The notes: generated by a model from the sequence alone, not told the origin. Shown: positions 28,989 to 37,063, counted from the first letter of the stretch. The stretch: 55,976 bases of DNA from Anaerovibrio lipolyticus (GCF_021531495.1 NZ_JADYTY010000014.1:1-55976); one strand, 5' to 3'. Numbers and translations: made by a program.

Positions 28989-30299
28989 TTAATTTGAGGT
29001 TTTGCCAGTTGTTGGCAGGCTCATGCTAGGCGCTGGAGCTGGTTCTACAGCTTCTGGCAGATTCTGCTCACTGTTTTCCCTTGGTTCCTTATCTGGAATC
29101 TTGCTGCCCCTGGTATCTTCCTCATCTCGATATGGATCGGAGAGGTCTTCTTTGTCCTCGGTGTACTTTTCTTTGGAGCTGCTATGTTTTTTGTCCTTGC
29201 TCTGGGCGGAGTCTATATCCTCATTATAGCGATCCAGTCCCAGCTTGTGCATGGTAGCCTCATCCATAGGAATTTCCTGGGCATCATCCGGTACGGAGTT
29301 TTCATATTCCAGCATTTCCCGCTGAGTAGCACTGCGCAGATCAGGACTGATTTTTACATCCAGAGTGTTGGCTACCGTAGCCCGCAGCTTGGACAAATCA
29401 GGAATCCAGTAGCTGACACCACCAATATACATAGGACGTCCTGGCAGCATTTCTGTCTGGAGGCCATTGCTTTGTGCTTCCTTTAGGGCAGCCATAAATT
29501 CAATCATCTGTTTTACAGAAAGGTCTGTATTGATGGAATCTACAACCTGACCGATAATAGCTGGAATGCGAGGAATAATCGATGGTGAAGTAAGCTTATC
29601 CATAACAGCCTTCATGAATTTCTGCTGTCTGGTGATACGGCCAATATCTCCCTCTTCATCTCGGTATCTTACGTAGGTAATGGCAGTGTTGCCATCCATA
29701 TGCTGCTGGCCGGGATAAAGATTAATGACCAAGCCACCATTATCATCCCAAGGATCCTCATAATACATACGCTTTTCTACGTTAATATCTATACCGCCAA
29801 TGGCATCAATGATTTTGGTAAAGGCATTAACATTAATAATAACGTAATGCTCCATTTCCACTCCAAGCAAATCCTCAATTGTGCTTTGGGTAAGTCTGTG
29901 ACCGCCGTAGGCGTAGGTAGCATTGATTTTGTCAAAGCCATGTCCCTTGATTTTCACACGGGTATCTCTAGGTACAGAAAGGATGGCAGCCTTGTGTTTC
30001 TTGGCATCCAGTGTAGCAATCATCAGGGTATCGGAACGGCCTACATCCCCTTCCCGCTCATCTACACCCATTAGCATAACCACGGTTTTATCCGGGGAGG
30101 CCATACGGGCAGCTTTATTTTCTGTAGGCTTGTCATCAAATAGACTGGAGGAAGCAAAGAGAGCTCCAGCTACAGCTGCTAGGGCAAAGGCGCCAAGCAG
30201 TAAGACAATAGGCAGCCAGGAGTTTTTTTTCTTCTTTTGATGCCGCTCCCGTCGGGAACGATAGATAGGCTGTTTTTCATCATATTGTTTTTTTGGCAA
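28989..30299 (-). CDS. LytR-CpsA-Psr (LCP) family cell-wall ligase
   Basis: LCP enzymes transfer lipid-linked polymers onto peptidoglycan or other envelope acceptors. The 436-residue protein has a basic cytoplasmic N-terminus (residues 1-26), one transmembrane segment (WLPIVLLLGAFALAAVAGAL) and the LCP domain with VVMLMGVDEREGDVGRSDTL, ILSVPRDTRV, DKINATYAYGG and YVRYRDEEGDIGRITRQQ, whose Asp and Arg residues bind pyrophosphate and Mg2+. The last ~110 residues are acidic, Lys/Ser/Pro-rich and probably disordered. The start appears to be TTG (30299) with a weak upstream GTGAG; no in-frame ATG fits better. Negativicutes lack wall teichoic acids as far as is generally known, so the ligated polymer is uncertain. 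Confidence 0.92.
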   Translation of the reverse strand: MPKKQYDEKQPIYRSRRERHQKKKKNSWLPIVLLLGAFALAAVAGALFASSSLFDDKPTENKAARMASPDKTVVMLMGVDEREGDVGRSDTLMIATLDAKKHKAAILSVPRDTRVKIKGHGFDKINATYAYGGHRLTQSTIEDLLGVEMEHYVIINVNAFTKIIDAIGGIDINVEKRMYYEDPWDDNGGLVINLYPGQQHMDGNTAITYVRYRDEEGDIGRITRQQKFMKAVMDKLTSPSIIPRIPAIIGQVVDSINTDLSVKQMIEFMAALKEAQSNGLQTEMLPGRPMYIGGVSYWIPDLSKLRATVANTLDVKISPDLRSATQREMLEYENSVPDDAQEIPMDEATMHKLGLDRYNEDIDSAQSKDKKHSSSKEKYTEDKEDLSDPYRDEEDTRGSKIPDKEPRENSEQNLPEAVEPAPAPSMSLPTTGKTSN

Positions 30300-30474
30300 T
30301 ATATTTCATCTCACTTTTTTAGAATAAGCAAGCTGTCGCAGCTATTTTATGCCTTTGCTCTTGTAAAAGCAGGCTATGCCCTATCGACAAGCATACTACA
30401 CTACATTATACAACCTTTTGTGAAAATTTGCTTGAAGAAATAGAGAAAATCCAGAGGCAAGAAAAAAATAATAT

Positions 30475-30798
30475 TTATACACAGAACAGGGGATAAATAG
30501 ATATTATACAGGGAAATTTGTGGATAAAGTGGAATAATAGAGGAAAAGTTATCCACAGGTGTGGATAATATTGGGGATAATTCAAGATATTGTAGCTATA
30601 TTAATAGAATAACACAATATCTTGATATGAAAATCAGAGATAAAAAAATATCCCTGTGGATACCTGTGAATAAGTAGTGAATATCTTTGGTGAACAAATG
30701 AGTAAGTATTGGTAATATTAGCGAAAAAAAACAGCTGTCCCAGAGATTTTCTCTGTAAACAGCTGCTGTTATCCACTGCTGTGGATAAGTTATTCACC
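30475..30798. promoter_or_regulatory. DnaA-box cluster away from oriC
   Basis: This gap between the LCP gene and the DeoR gene holds exact boxes TGTGGATAA/TTATCCACA at 30519-30527, 30549-30557, 30560-30568 and 30780-30788. One-mismatch boxes lie at 30475-30483 (TTATACACA), 30572-30580 (TGGGGATAA), 30655-30663 (TGTGGATAC), 30665-30673 (TGTGAATAA) and 30769-30777 (TTATCCACT); TTATTCACC at 30790-30798 differs at two positions. A perfect 12-bp inverted repeat, TCAAGATATTGT at 30582-30593 and its complement at 30614-30625, sits within. The gap holds no gene. Confidence 0.75.
30724..30767 (-). terminator. Terminator of the DeoR-family gene
   Basis: On the minus strand CAGCTGT-CAGAG pairs with CTCTG-ACAGCTG around an AAAAT loop, followed by eight Ts (complement of 30724-30731). 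It lies inside the DnaA-box cluster, 23 bases past the DeoR stop. Confidence 0.8.
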
Positions 30799-31569
30799 AT
30801 TATAAATAAGTTCTACGTTGTTATTATTAAAGAAGTCAATATATTTTTGAGTTGGTTTTTTGTCCATAATGACAGAATCAAAATCCTTTAGGGCATTGTA
30901 AGAAACCAAGGATGGAGAATCCAGCTTTGAGGTATCCATCATTAAATAATGCTTGCCAGGCTTGGTAGCCAAAAGATACTGAATCTCACAATCTAAAGGG
31001 GAAGCACTGGTGGCGCCATTTTCGATGGAAACACCAATGGTGGACATAAAGAATTTGGAAATATTATACATGCTAAGGCTGCGGGCTACGCTAGGGCCAA
31101 CAAAAGCCTTGCTAGGGGGATAAAGGGTGCCGCCAGTGGCAATAATGTTGAACTTCTCTGTTTCTACGGCTGCGTTAATGGCATTAATATTGGCGGTAAC
31201 TACAGTGACGTTCTTTTTCTTTTCGATATATGGCAGCATCAATGCTGTGGTGGTGCCAATATCAATATAGATAACATCCTCGTCATTTACCAAATCTGCC
31301 GCCAGCTGGGCAATCTTCATTTTCTCGTCAATATTAGTAGTATTCATAACCCAGTTATGGCCTGGCCTGTTTTCAGGTTCAGGTTCCTTGGTATCGTTTA
31401 GGACAATACCGCCATAAACTTTTTTAATGCTGCCATTTTTGTCCATCTCAGCAATATCTCGGCGAATGGTGTTCTTGGAAACATTGAAATACTCGCATAA
31501 ATAGTCAATGGACAAGCTGTGCATATCCATGAGAAGTTCTTCAATTTTGCGGATACGATTAACTTTCAT
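30790..31569 (-). CDS. DeoR/GlpR-family transcriptional regulator
   Basis: The 259-residue protein has the DeoR helix-turn-helix at the N-terminus (RIRKIEELLMDMHSLSIDYL, then FNVSKNTIRRDIAEMDKNG) and the C-terminal sugar-phosphate sensing domain with DVIYIDIGTTTALMLPYI and VTANINAINA. Family members repress carbon-use genes and release DNA on binding a phosphorylated sugar or glycerol-3-phosphate. AGGTGAG precedes the ATG. No carbon-use operon is directly attached; the large glp regulon in the window makes a GlpR-like role possible, but that is speculation. It diverges from the shortened Bcr-like gene. Confidence 0.88.
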   Translation of the reverse strand: MKVNRIRKIEELLMDMHSLSIDYLCEYFNVSKNTIRRDIAEMDKNGSIKKVYGGIVLNDTKEPEPENRPGHNWVMNTTNIDEKMKIAQLAADLVNDEDVIYIDIGTTTALMLPYIEKKKNVTVVTANINAINAAVETEKFNIIATGGTLYPPSKAFVGPSVARSLSMYNISKFFMSTIGVSIENGATSASPLDCEIQYLLATKPGKHYLMMDTSKLDSPSLVSYNALKDFDSVIMDKKPTQKYIDFFNNNNVELIYNGE

Positions 31570-31757
31570 TTACTCACCTGTTCATAATAAATGCTTCTTT
31601 TTGTAATGTTTTGGGTAACTTATATATAATTATACCCAAAAAATATACAAAATACAAGAATCTTTCCCGCAAAAATAGAATTTTGTAGATATTCTTGTTT
31701 TATTAAAAAATTTGTGTCAAAATGGGAAAAATGTCGGTAAAAATCAAAAAAATTTTA

Positions 31758-31787
31758 CTGACAATTTTTTTAAAATTCTGCTATACT
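31758..31787 (+). promoter_or_regulatory. Promoter of the Bcr/CflA-like remnant
   Basis: CTGACA (31758-31763), 18-base spacer, TATACT (31782-31787). An 8-bp inverted repeat ACCATTTG/CAAATGGT (31794-31801, 31829-31836) followed by TTTATTTTT lies in the leader and may act as operator or attenuator. Confidence 0.5.
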
Positions 31788-31866
31788 ATTAATACCATTT
31801 GTGGGTAGAAATGTTAAACACTGCCTGGCAAATGGTTTTATTTTTCTGTAAGAAAGGTGCGATAAT

Positions 31867-32445
31867 ATGTATAAAAAACTCATGGTAATCTACCTTGGTA
31901 TTCTGGCGGCTATGGCTCCCCTGGCCACAGATATGTATCTGCCCTCCCTGCCTGAGCTGCAGGCTGATTTTGGCAGCAGTACGGCTTTGATTCAGCTAAC
32001 CTTGACTATGACTACTTTAGGTATGGCAGCAGGACAGATTTTTGCTGGGCCAATTAGTGATTTGCGAGGCCGCAAGGTACCTGAGTACAAAATGTTGTTT
32101 GCTTCTATTGCAATGCAAATTTTAGGTAGTATACTGTTATTGGGCACCTTTGCTTTTGCAGATAATTTCTGGCTGGTACTGCTTTTCCTGGCTATTAGCG
32201 TTATGCCTATTCCAATTATTGGTGCCGTAAGCTTTTCTCTGGCTCTCAACGGTCAGGGACGGAATGCAGGCAGTGCTTCCGCTTTGTTGGGATTCTTCTC
32301 CATGTTTTTGGGAGCTTTGATGATGCCTGTAGCAGGTTATATTGGCACAGATACTGGTATACCTATGGCAGTAATTATGCTGTGTGGGTTCCTGCTGGCT
32401 ATGCTTTGCTATTGGACTATGATTCAGCCTGAGCATCAAAGGTAA
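31867..32445 (+). CDS. Bcr/CflA-family MFS transporter with a large internal deletion
   Basis: The first ~72 residues (MAPLATDMYLPSLPELQADF, then GPISDLRGRK) match the start of Bcr/CflA drug exporters through TM2. The next residues (VPEYKMLFASIAMQILGSIL to LNGQGRNAGSASALLGF) match the last third of the same family. The middle, about 200 residues or six membrane segments, is missing without a frame break; the join is near 32064-32076. The 192-residue product would have about six membrane segments instead of twelve. It keeps a normal promoter and start, so it may still be expressed, but it is most likely a decayed gene. A fused mini-transporter acting as a dimer is the alternative. Confidence 0.75.
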   Translation: MYKKLMVIYLGILAAMAPLATDMYLPSLPELQADFGSSTALIQLTLTMTTLGMAAGQIFAGPISDLRGRKVPEYKMLFASIAMQILGSILLLGTFAFADNFWLVLLFLAISVMPIPIIGAVSFSLALNGQGRNAGSASALLGFFSMFLGALMMPVAGYIGTDTGIPMAVIMLCGFLLAMLCYWTMIQPEHQR

Positions 32446-32456
32446 ATTTGTCTTAG

Positions 32457-32501
32457 TTATCCACATAATTCTTGTGTATAAGTCAGTGGAAATGTGGATA
32501 A
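32457..32501. promoter_or_regulatory. Second small DnaA-box group
   Basis: Exact boxes at 32457-32465 (TTATCCACA) and 32493-32501 (TGTGGATAA), with a one-mismatch box at 32473-32481 (TGTGTATAA), lie in the 134-base gap before the flavin reductase-like gene. Confidence 0.65.
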
Positions 32502-32579
32502 CTATTATATATATGTAGATAATTTACATATGAGTTGTGAAAAAATAATGGCGTGTTGTTGAAAAATGGAGGTTTTAGA

Positions 32580-33086
32580 ATGAGTTTTAAGGAAATTGCA
32601 CCAGAAAATTTCGAGGAAAGTGTTTTCAAGGTAATTGGTAAGGATTGGCTGCTGCTGGCTGGCACCAAGGATGGTAAAACCAATGCCATGACTGCTTCCT
32701 GGGGCGGCATGGGGATTATGTGGGGCAAGCCTGTAGCCTTTGTATTTATTCGTCCTCAGCGGTATACCAAGGAATTTGTGGATAATAGCCAGGGCATGAC
32801 CATTTCTGTTTTGGAGGATCCAGATCACAAGGTAATGAGTTACTTTGGCAGGGTTTCCGGCCGTGATGAGGATAAGATTGCCAAGAGTGGCCTTACTAAG
32901 GTAGAGGAGAATGGGCAGGTTTACTTTGAGGAAGCAAGAATTGCTATGGTTTGCCGCAAGCTTTATGCTCAGGAAATGAAGCCTGAATGTTTCTTTGATA
33001 AGGAAAGTGATGCTAAATGGTATCCTAATAAGGATTACCACACTATGTATGTTATGGAGATTGAAAAGCTGCTGGTAAAGGAGTAA
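32580..33086 (+). CDS. Flavin reductase-like FMN-binding split-barrel protein
   Basis: The 168-residue protein resembles the flavin reductase-like split-barrel family: the N-terminal KDWLLLAGTKDGKTNAMTAS is the usual FMN-contacting beta strands and loop, followed by MGIMWGKPVAFVFIRPQRYT. Members bind FMN and reduce flavins or small substrates; the role here is unknown. GGAGG lies 7 bases before the ATG at 32580, so the upstream TTG (32553) is not used. The aminopeptidase gene follows after 4 bases in the same unit. Confidence 0.85.
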   Translation: MSFKEIAPENFEESVFKVIGKDWLLLAGTKDGKTNAMTASWGGMGIMWGKPVAFVFIRPQRYTKEFVDNSQGMTISVLEDPDHKVMSYFGRVSGRDEDKIAKSGLTKVEENGQVYFEEARIAMVCRKLYAQEMKPECFFDKESDAKWYPNKDYHTMYVMEIEKLLVKE

Positions 33087-33090
33087 TGAT

Positions 33091-34392
33091 ATGTATGATT
33101 CCGTTAGAAGTCTGCTGGAACTGGTACAGGAAGCTGTTTCTCCTTGGCATACAGTACAGGCAGTCAGAAAAAGACTAAGCAAGGCAGACTTTCAGCCTTT
33201 GAAATTGGGAGAAAAATGGCAGCTGGAGTCAGGGAAAAGTTATTATTTGGAAGCCTTTGGTTCCACGGTTTTAGCCTTTAACATAGGCTGTAATGGCTAT
33301 ACAGAGGCCAATAATCTACGGATAGCTGCCTCTCATACAGATTTTCCGGGCCTTAGAATCAAGCCTCATGCCAGCGTTATCAAGGATGGCTATGGGGTGC
33401 TGAATATTGAGTCCTATGGGGGATTGATTCTGGCCAGCTGGCAGGATAGGCCCCTGTCCATTGCCGGGAAGATTACCTTGAAGGGCCAGGATGCTTTTCA
33501 TCCTCAGGTAAGGCTGGTGGATTTTGCCAAGCCTCTTTTGACTATTCCTGAGCTGGCTATTCATATGAACCGCAAGGTAAATGAAGGAGTACCCCTCAAA
33601 AAGCAAAAGGAAATGTTACCTTTAATGGCGGTGCTGGGCAAGGATGGGGATAAAAATTTCTTTGACCATTGGCTGGCAAAAGAATTGGGCTGTGAGCCAG
33701 AGGAGATTCTTGCCTATGAACTGAATCTTTATCCCTACGAGGCTGGCTGTCAGCTGGGCTTGGCTGGAGAACTGGTTTCGGCTCCTCGCTTGGATAATAT
33801 TACCTCAGTGGAGGCTTGTTTACAGGGGATTGTTGCTTCCTCTGACGAGGCTCAGGAGCTATCTGGTATTCGTTTGGCAGCTTTTTTTGATAATGAGGAA
33901 ATCGGCAGCCGCACCAAGCAGGGAGCCGGCTCAGGCATCCTGCTAGAGGTGCTGGAGCGGATTTATTTGGCTCTTGGCTATGACAGGGAGGCTATGTGGC
34001 AGGCTGTTAGCGGTGGCTTTATGTTGTCTGTGGATGTGGCTCATGCTCTGCATCCGAATTATGGGGAAAAATATGATCCTTATACCAGACCTGTACTAAA
34101 TGGCGGTGTAACTTTGAAGCAAGCTGCTTCTCAGTCCTATGCTGGAGATGCTCAGGCAGTGGCCATAATTAAGGCTCTTTGCCAGCAGGAAGGTATTCCT
34201 TGTCAGATGTTTGTGAATCATGCTGACCAGCCTGGTGGCTCTACTCTAGGCTCTATTGCTTCTGCTTTAGTGCCTATGCGAACTATGGATGTAGGCGTGG
34301 CTATGCTGTCCATGCATTCTGCAAGGGAAACTATGGGGGCTGCTGATCAGCAGGCTCTTAATGAGTTAATTAGCAAATTCTATACAGTATAA
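33091..34392 (+). CDS. apeB: M18 family aminopeptidase
   Basis: The 433-residue enzyme is a zinc aminopeptidase of family M18 (ApeB/aspartyl aminopeptidase type), a cytoplasmic dodecamer in known members. Metal-site stretches are AASHTDFPGLRIK (first His-x-Asp), FFDNEEIGSRTKQGAGS (catalytic Glu pair) and SVDVAHALHPNY, with NHADQPGGSTLG near the end carrying another His. The N-terminal VQEAVSPWHTVQAV is also family-specific. It is coupled to the flavin reductase-like gene and followed by a hairpin terminator. Confidence 0.95.
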   Translation: MYDSVRSLLELVQEAVSPWHTVQAVRKRLSKADFQPLKLGEKWQLESGKSYYLEAFGSTVLAFNIGCNGYTEANNLRIAASHTDFPGLRIKPHASVIKDGYGVLNIESYGGLILASWQDRPLSIAGKITLKGQDAFHPQVRLVDFAKPLLTIPELAIHMNRKVNEGVPLKKQKEMLPLMAVLGKDGDKNFFDHWLAKELGCEPEEILAYELNLYPYEAGCQLGLAGELVSAPRLDNITSVEACLQGIVASSDEAQELSGIRLAAFFDNEEIGSRTKQGAGSGILLEVLERIYLALGYDREAMWQAVSGGFMLSVDVAHALHPNYGEKYDPYTRPVLNGGVTLKQAASQSYAGDAQAVAIIKALCQQEGIPCQMFVNHADQPGGSTLGSIASALVPMRTMDVGVAMLSMHSARETMGAADQQALNELISKFYTV

Positions 34393-34409
34393 TTTTCTTT
34401 ACATATTAT

Positions 34410-34454
34410 GAGAGATAGGAAAATTACCTGAGCTGGGTATTTTTTCTGTCTCTT
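34410..34454 (+). terminator. Terminator of apeB
   Basis: GAGATAGGAAAA pairs with TTTTTTCTGTCTC (allowing G-U), with an inner TACC/GGGTA pairing; the T tract lies in the 3' arm. Confidence 0.6.
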
Positions 34455-34519
34455 ATTTTGTGCGCAGATATTGGGGGATAATATATATTCAAATTTTTAG
34501 TGAAATATTGATATTCTTA

Positions 34520-34736
34520 ATGAGTATGTTTTGGATATGTTTTTATACTCATTGTCCTGCTTGAAAGGAGTAAGTTCCATATAAATCGGAATTGTATACA
34601 TAAAACTATACTATTGTCAGTAAATATCAGATAATTCTCATGATATATGAGTATGTTTTGCCTTTAAAGAAATTATACATGGTAAACTTTTGGTTATTTT
34701 TTTAAAAAAATCATAAAATACCCTTGACATACTCAT
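34520..34736. repeat. Repeated ATGAGTATG motif upstream of the orphan RNA promoter
   Basis: ATGAGTATGTTTTG occurs exactly at 34520-34533 and 34647-34660. The complementary form ATACTCATT lies at 34545-34553 and CATACTCAT at 34728-34736; the last overlaps the -35 element of the promoter at 34724. Four half-sites in ~215 bases suggest an operator array. Confidence 0.6.
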
Positions 34737-34752
34737 AAAGGTGTAGTATTAT
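34724..34752 (+). promoter_or_regulatory. Strong promoter of the orphan RNA
   Basis: Perfect TTGACA (34724-34729), 17-base spacer, TATTAT (34747-34752). The predicted start is near 34758-34759. Confidence 0.75.
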
Positions 34753-34757
34753 ATAAC

Positions 34758-34960
34758 CATCGACAGGGACATAGCACAGAGCGAAAGACAGAATCGGTTA
34801 GTCGGAAGCTCAACACCCCTCGCTATGAAACTTCGATATACCCCTTTTACGCGACATTCCCCTGTGTCGCAAACCCCTCTCTTTTAATAGATACTTCTTC
34901 TTTTACCTAAAAGAGGAAAAAGGCTGTGAAAACGTCGCCTATCGTTTTTACAGCTTTTTT
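34758..34960 (+). ncRNA. Candidate structured non-coding RNA (~200 nt), class unknown
   Basis: A strong promoter and strong terminator bracket ~200 bases with no plausible gene. The RNA shows nested pairings: ATCGA/TCGAT (34759-34763 with 34833-34837), CATAGC/GCTATG (34770-34775 with 34822-34827) and GAGC/GCTC (34779-34782 with 34808-34811). A separate hairpin GCGACA/TGTCGC (34851-34856, 34865-34870), CCTC-TTTT/AAAAGAGG (34876-34885, 34909-34916) and the terminator follow. CGACAGGG (34761-34768) could alternatively pair with CCCTGT-CG in the later hairpin. The size resembles 6S RNA, but I see no 6S central bubble and do not assign it. The only short ORF (ATG 34825, 17-19 codons) has no ribosome site. 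Confidence 0.55.
34917..34960 (+). terminator. Terminator of the orphan RNA
   Basis: Stem GCTGT-AAAACG (34923-34934) / CGTTTT-ACAGC (34943-34954), flanked by AAAAAG and followed by TTTTTT. Confidence 0.85.
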
Positions 34961-35332
34961 CTTTGCCTAAATTTATTTTAGCTGTTTTGTACAGTTGGGT
35001 GGATGTAGGGAAAATTGTAAAGTAGAGCCAAAGACTTATTTGCATAACGGCATACATATACTCTTTACTGAGGCATGGCATATACCCTTACAGGCACGCT
35101 CGCGCTATATTGATGTGCCTTCTATTTTGTGTATTCATTGCGTCTTTCTGCTTTGGCACTATTCGTAATTTTGACGTATTTACTGAAATGGAACAGCAGA
35201 TGATAGTACCCTAAGAAAACCCTTGCTAAGCCTCGGTGCTTAATGAGTTCAAGCCGTAAGGCGCAGAAGGAATTTAGCATCCCTCGGGTAGTTAAGCTAG
35301 AGGAAATCCCTAAGGATATTTATATGTAAAAC
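34961..35332. other. Gene-free segment, higher G+C, no recognised feature
   Basis: About 370 bases without a supported gene on either strand. It contains short hairpins such as AGGCAC/GTGCCT near 35091-35120, GCC-GTAA-GGC near 35253-35262 and TGCTAA/TTAGCA enclosing about 45 bases near 35223-35280. Composition is less AT-rich than the flanks, as in the 20.7 kb segment. It could be a repeat element or a decayed gene. Confidence 0.4.
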
Positions 35333-35373
35333 AAAATTGGCAGGCTAGAGATAATTCTAACCTGCCAATTTTT
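35333..35373. terminator. Bidirectional terminator after the ABC importer operon
   Basis: AAAATTGGCAGG (35333-35344) pairs with CCTGCCAATTTT (35361-35372), with inner TAGA/TCTA, and T tracts on both strands. Confidence 0.85.
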
Positions 35374-35387
35374 ATGGAAATTTTCAC

Positions 35388-36182
35388 TTAGCTAAGCAGC
35401 AGTGCATCAGAGTTCAGCTCACTGCCAGCAGCTTTTTCAAACATAGCCAAAAGGTCTTTGATGGTAAGATGCTTCTTTTCCTCGCCCTTAACATCAATCA
35501 GGATTTTGCCATCATGAAGCATAATCAGGCGATTGCCACAGGCCAAGGCATCCTTCATATTATGGGTAATCATCAAGGTAGTAAGGTTGCGCTTGTGGAC
35601 AATATCCGTAGTCAGGGATAATACCTGGGCAGCAGTCTTAGGATCAAGAGCAGCAGTATGCTCATCCAAAAGCAGCAGCTTTGGTTCCACCAGAGTAGCC
35701 ATCAGCAAAGTAAGAGCCTGACGCTGACCACCAGACAGCAGGCCTACCTTGGATTCCAATCTATCTTCCAAGCCCAGATTCAAGGTTTTTAGCTGTTCCC
35801 GGAAAAACTCTCTCTGAGCCACAGGGGCACTCCAGCGAAGGGTAGGAGTTTTGCCACGACGGGCAGCAATAGCCATATTCTCCTCAATCTGCATATTGGC
35901 AGCAGTACCCATCATAGGATCCTGGAATACACGGCCAATGTATTTGGCTCTTTTGTGCTCAGGCCATTTGGTAATATCCTGACCATCAATAACAATTTTG
36001 CCTCTATCTACTGGAAAGGTACCAGCAATGGAGTTCATCAGAGTAGATTTACCAGCACCGTTACCGCCAATAACTGTAACGAAGTCACCTGGCTCCAAGT
36101 GAAGGGTAACTCCCTTTAGAGCCTTTTTTTCGGTAATAGTACCTGGGTTAAATGTTTTGGCAATATCTTCAATTCTCAGCAT
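35388..36182 (-). CDS. ABC importer ATP-binding protein (TrpZ-like)
   Basis: The 264-residue ATPase has Walker A GGNGAGKST (about 38-46), signature LLSGGQRQALTLLMA and Walker B LLLLDEHTAAL, all intact. It belongs to the set paired with BPD_transp_2-type permeases and ABC_sub_bind receptors, as in the tryptophan importer TrpXYZ of Streptococcus. The start codon shares an A with the permease stop (TAATG), so the two are translated together. Substrate is inferred, not shown. Confidence 0.9.
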   Translation of the reverse strand: MLRIEDIAKTFNPGTITEKKALKGVTLHLEPGDFVTVIGGNGAGKSTLMNSIAGTFPVDRGKIVIDGQDITKWPEHKRAKYIGRVFQDPMMGTAANMQIEENMAIAARRGKTPTLRWSAPVAQREFFREQLKTLNLGLEDRLESKVGLLSGGQRQALTLLMATLVEPKLLLLDEHTAALDPKTAAQVLSLTTDIVHKRNLTTLMITHNMKDALACGNRLIMLHDGKILIDVKGEEKKHLTIKDLLAMFEKAAGSELNSDALLLS

Positions 36183-37063
36183 TAGTCCTTCGCCGCCTTT
36201 CTCTTATTTAATTTCGCTTGGAACAGAGGCATGGACAAAGCGGCTGCTACCAGAATAGCTGTAAAGAGCTTCAAATCATTTGGTGGCATACCCATCTGCA
36301 AAACAATGGCAATAACAGCACGATAAGCAATGGAGCCAAGAATAACAGACAGCAGGCAGTTCTTGAAACTGCGGGTGCCAAAGAGCACCTCGCCGATAAT
36401 AACAGAAGCCAAGCCGATAACAATGGTGCCAACACCCATACCTACATCGGCAAAGCCGTTGGCCTGGGCTACCAAAGCGCCGGACAGGGCTACCAAAGCA
36501 TTGGAAATCAAAAGGCCCAGGATAACAGTAATATCAGTATTGACGCCGTTGGCCCGAATCATATGAGGATTGCAGCCAGTAGCACGAATAGCAGCACCGA
36601 TTTCTGTACCAAAGAAAAGATAACAGCCTACAGCAGTAATAATAACAGCAATTAGACCAATAACCAAAATCATTTGGGACAGCTCCAGGCCAGGAATGGC
36701 ATAGAGAGAAAATACGGTATCAACCTGCAACAGAGAAATATTTGCCTTGCCCATAATCCGCAGGTTGACGGAATACAGGGCAATCATGGTCAGAATACCC
36801 GCCAAAAGAGCAGGTATTTTTAGCTTGGTGCACAGAATACCGGTAATAATACCGCCCAGCATACCTGCAAAGGCAGCAGCCATCATGGCAGGAATAGGAC
36901 TCCAGCCCGCTACTAGACAGGCAGCCGCAGTAGCTGCACCTAGAGGGAAACTGCCCTCTACAGTCAAATCAGCAATATCAAGCACCCTAAAGGTAATGTA
37001 TACACCTATAGCCAGCAGGGACCACAAAAGTCCCTGAGATATAGTAGGAATTATCAGATCCAA
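36182..37063 (-). CDS. ABC importer permease (TrpY-like)
   Basis: The protein of about 293 residues has eight to nine hydrophobic segments and the branched-chain-type permease look (VTILGLLISNALVALSGAL, then QANGFADVGMGVGTIVIGLA). It forms the membrane channel of the importer with the downstream ATPase. The exact start is uncertain: TTG at 37063 has GGAG 8 bases upstream, whereas the TTG two codons earlier (37069) is too close. It lies about 100 bases after the binding-protein gene. Confidence 0.88.
   Translation of the reverse strand: MDLIIPTISQGLLWSLLAIGVYITFRVLDIADLTVEGSFPLGAATAAACLVAGWSPIPAMMAAAFAGMLGGIITGILCTKLKIPALLAGILTMIALYSVNLRIMGKANISLLQVDTVFSLYAIPGLELSQMILVIGLIAVIITAVGCYLFFGTEIGAAIRATGCNPHMIRANGVNTDITVILGLLISNALVALSGALVAQANGFADVGMGVGTIVIGLASVIIGEVLFGTRSFKNCLLSVILGSIAYRAVIAIVLQMGMPPNDLKLFTAILVAAALSMPLFQAKLNKRKAAKD

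Noticed and set aside
28989-29030. LPTTG motif at the C-terminus of the LCP protein as a sortase signal
   Set aside because: No hydrophobic segment or basic tail follows; only four residues remain after it.
34758-34960. Assignment of the orphan RNA as 6S RNA
   Set aside because: Size fits, but the 5' and 3' ends do not form a long closing stem with a central bubble, so the class was left open.
34884-35081. 65-residue minus-strand ORF
   Set aside because: It runs through the terminator of the orphan RNA and has no ribosome site.
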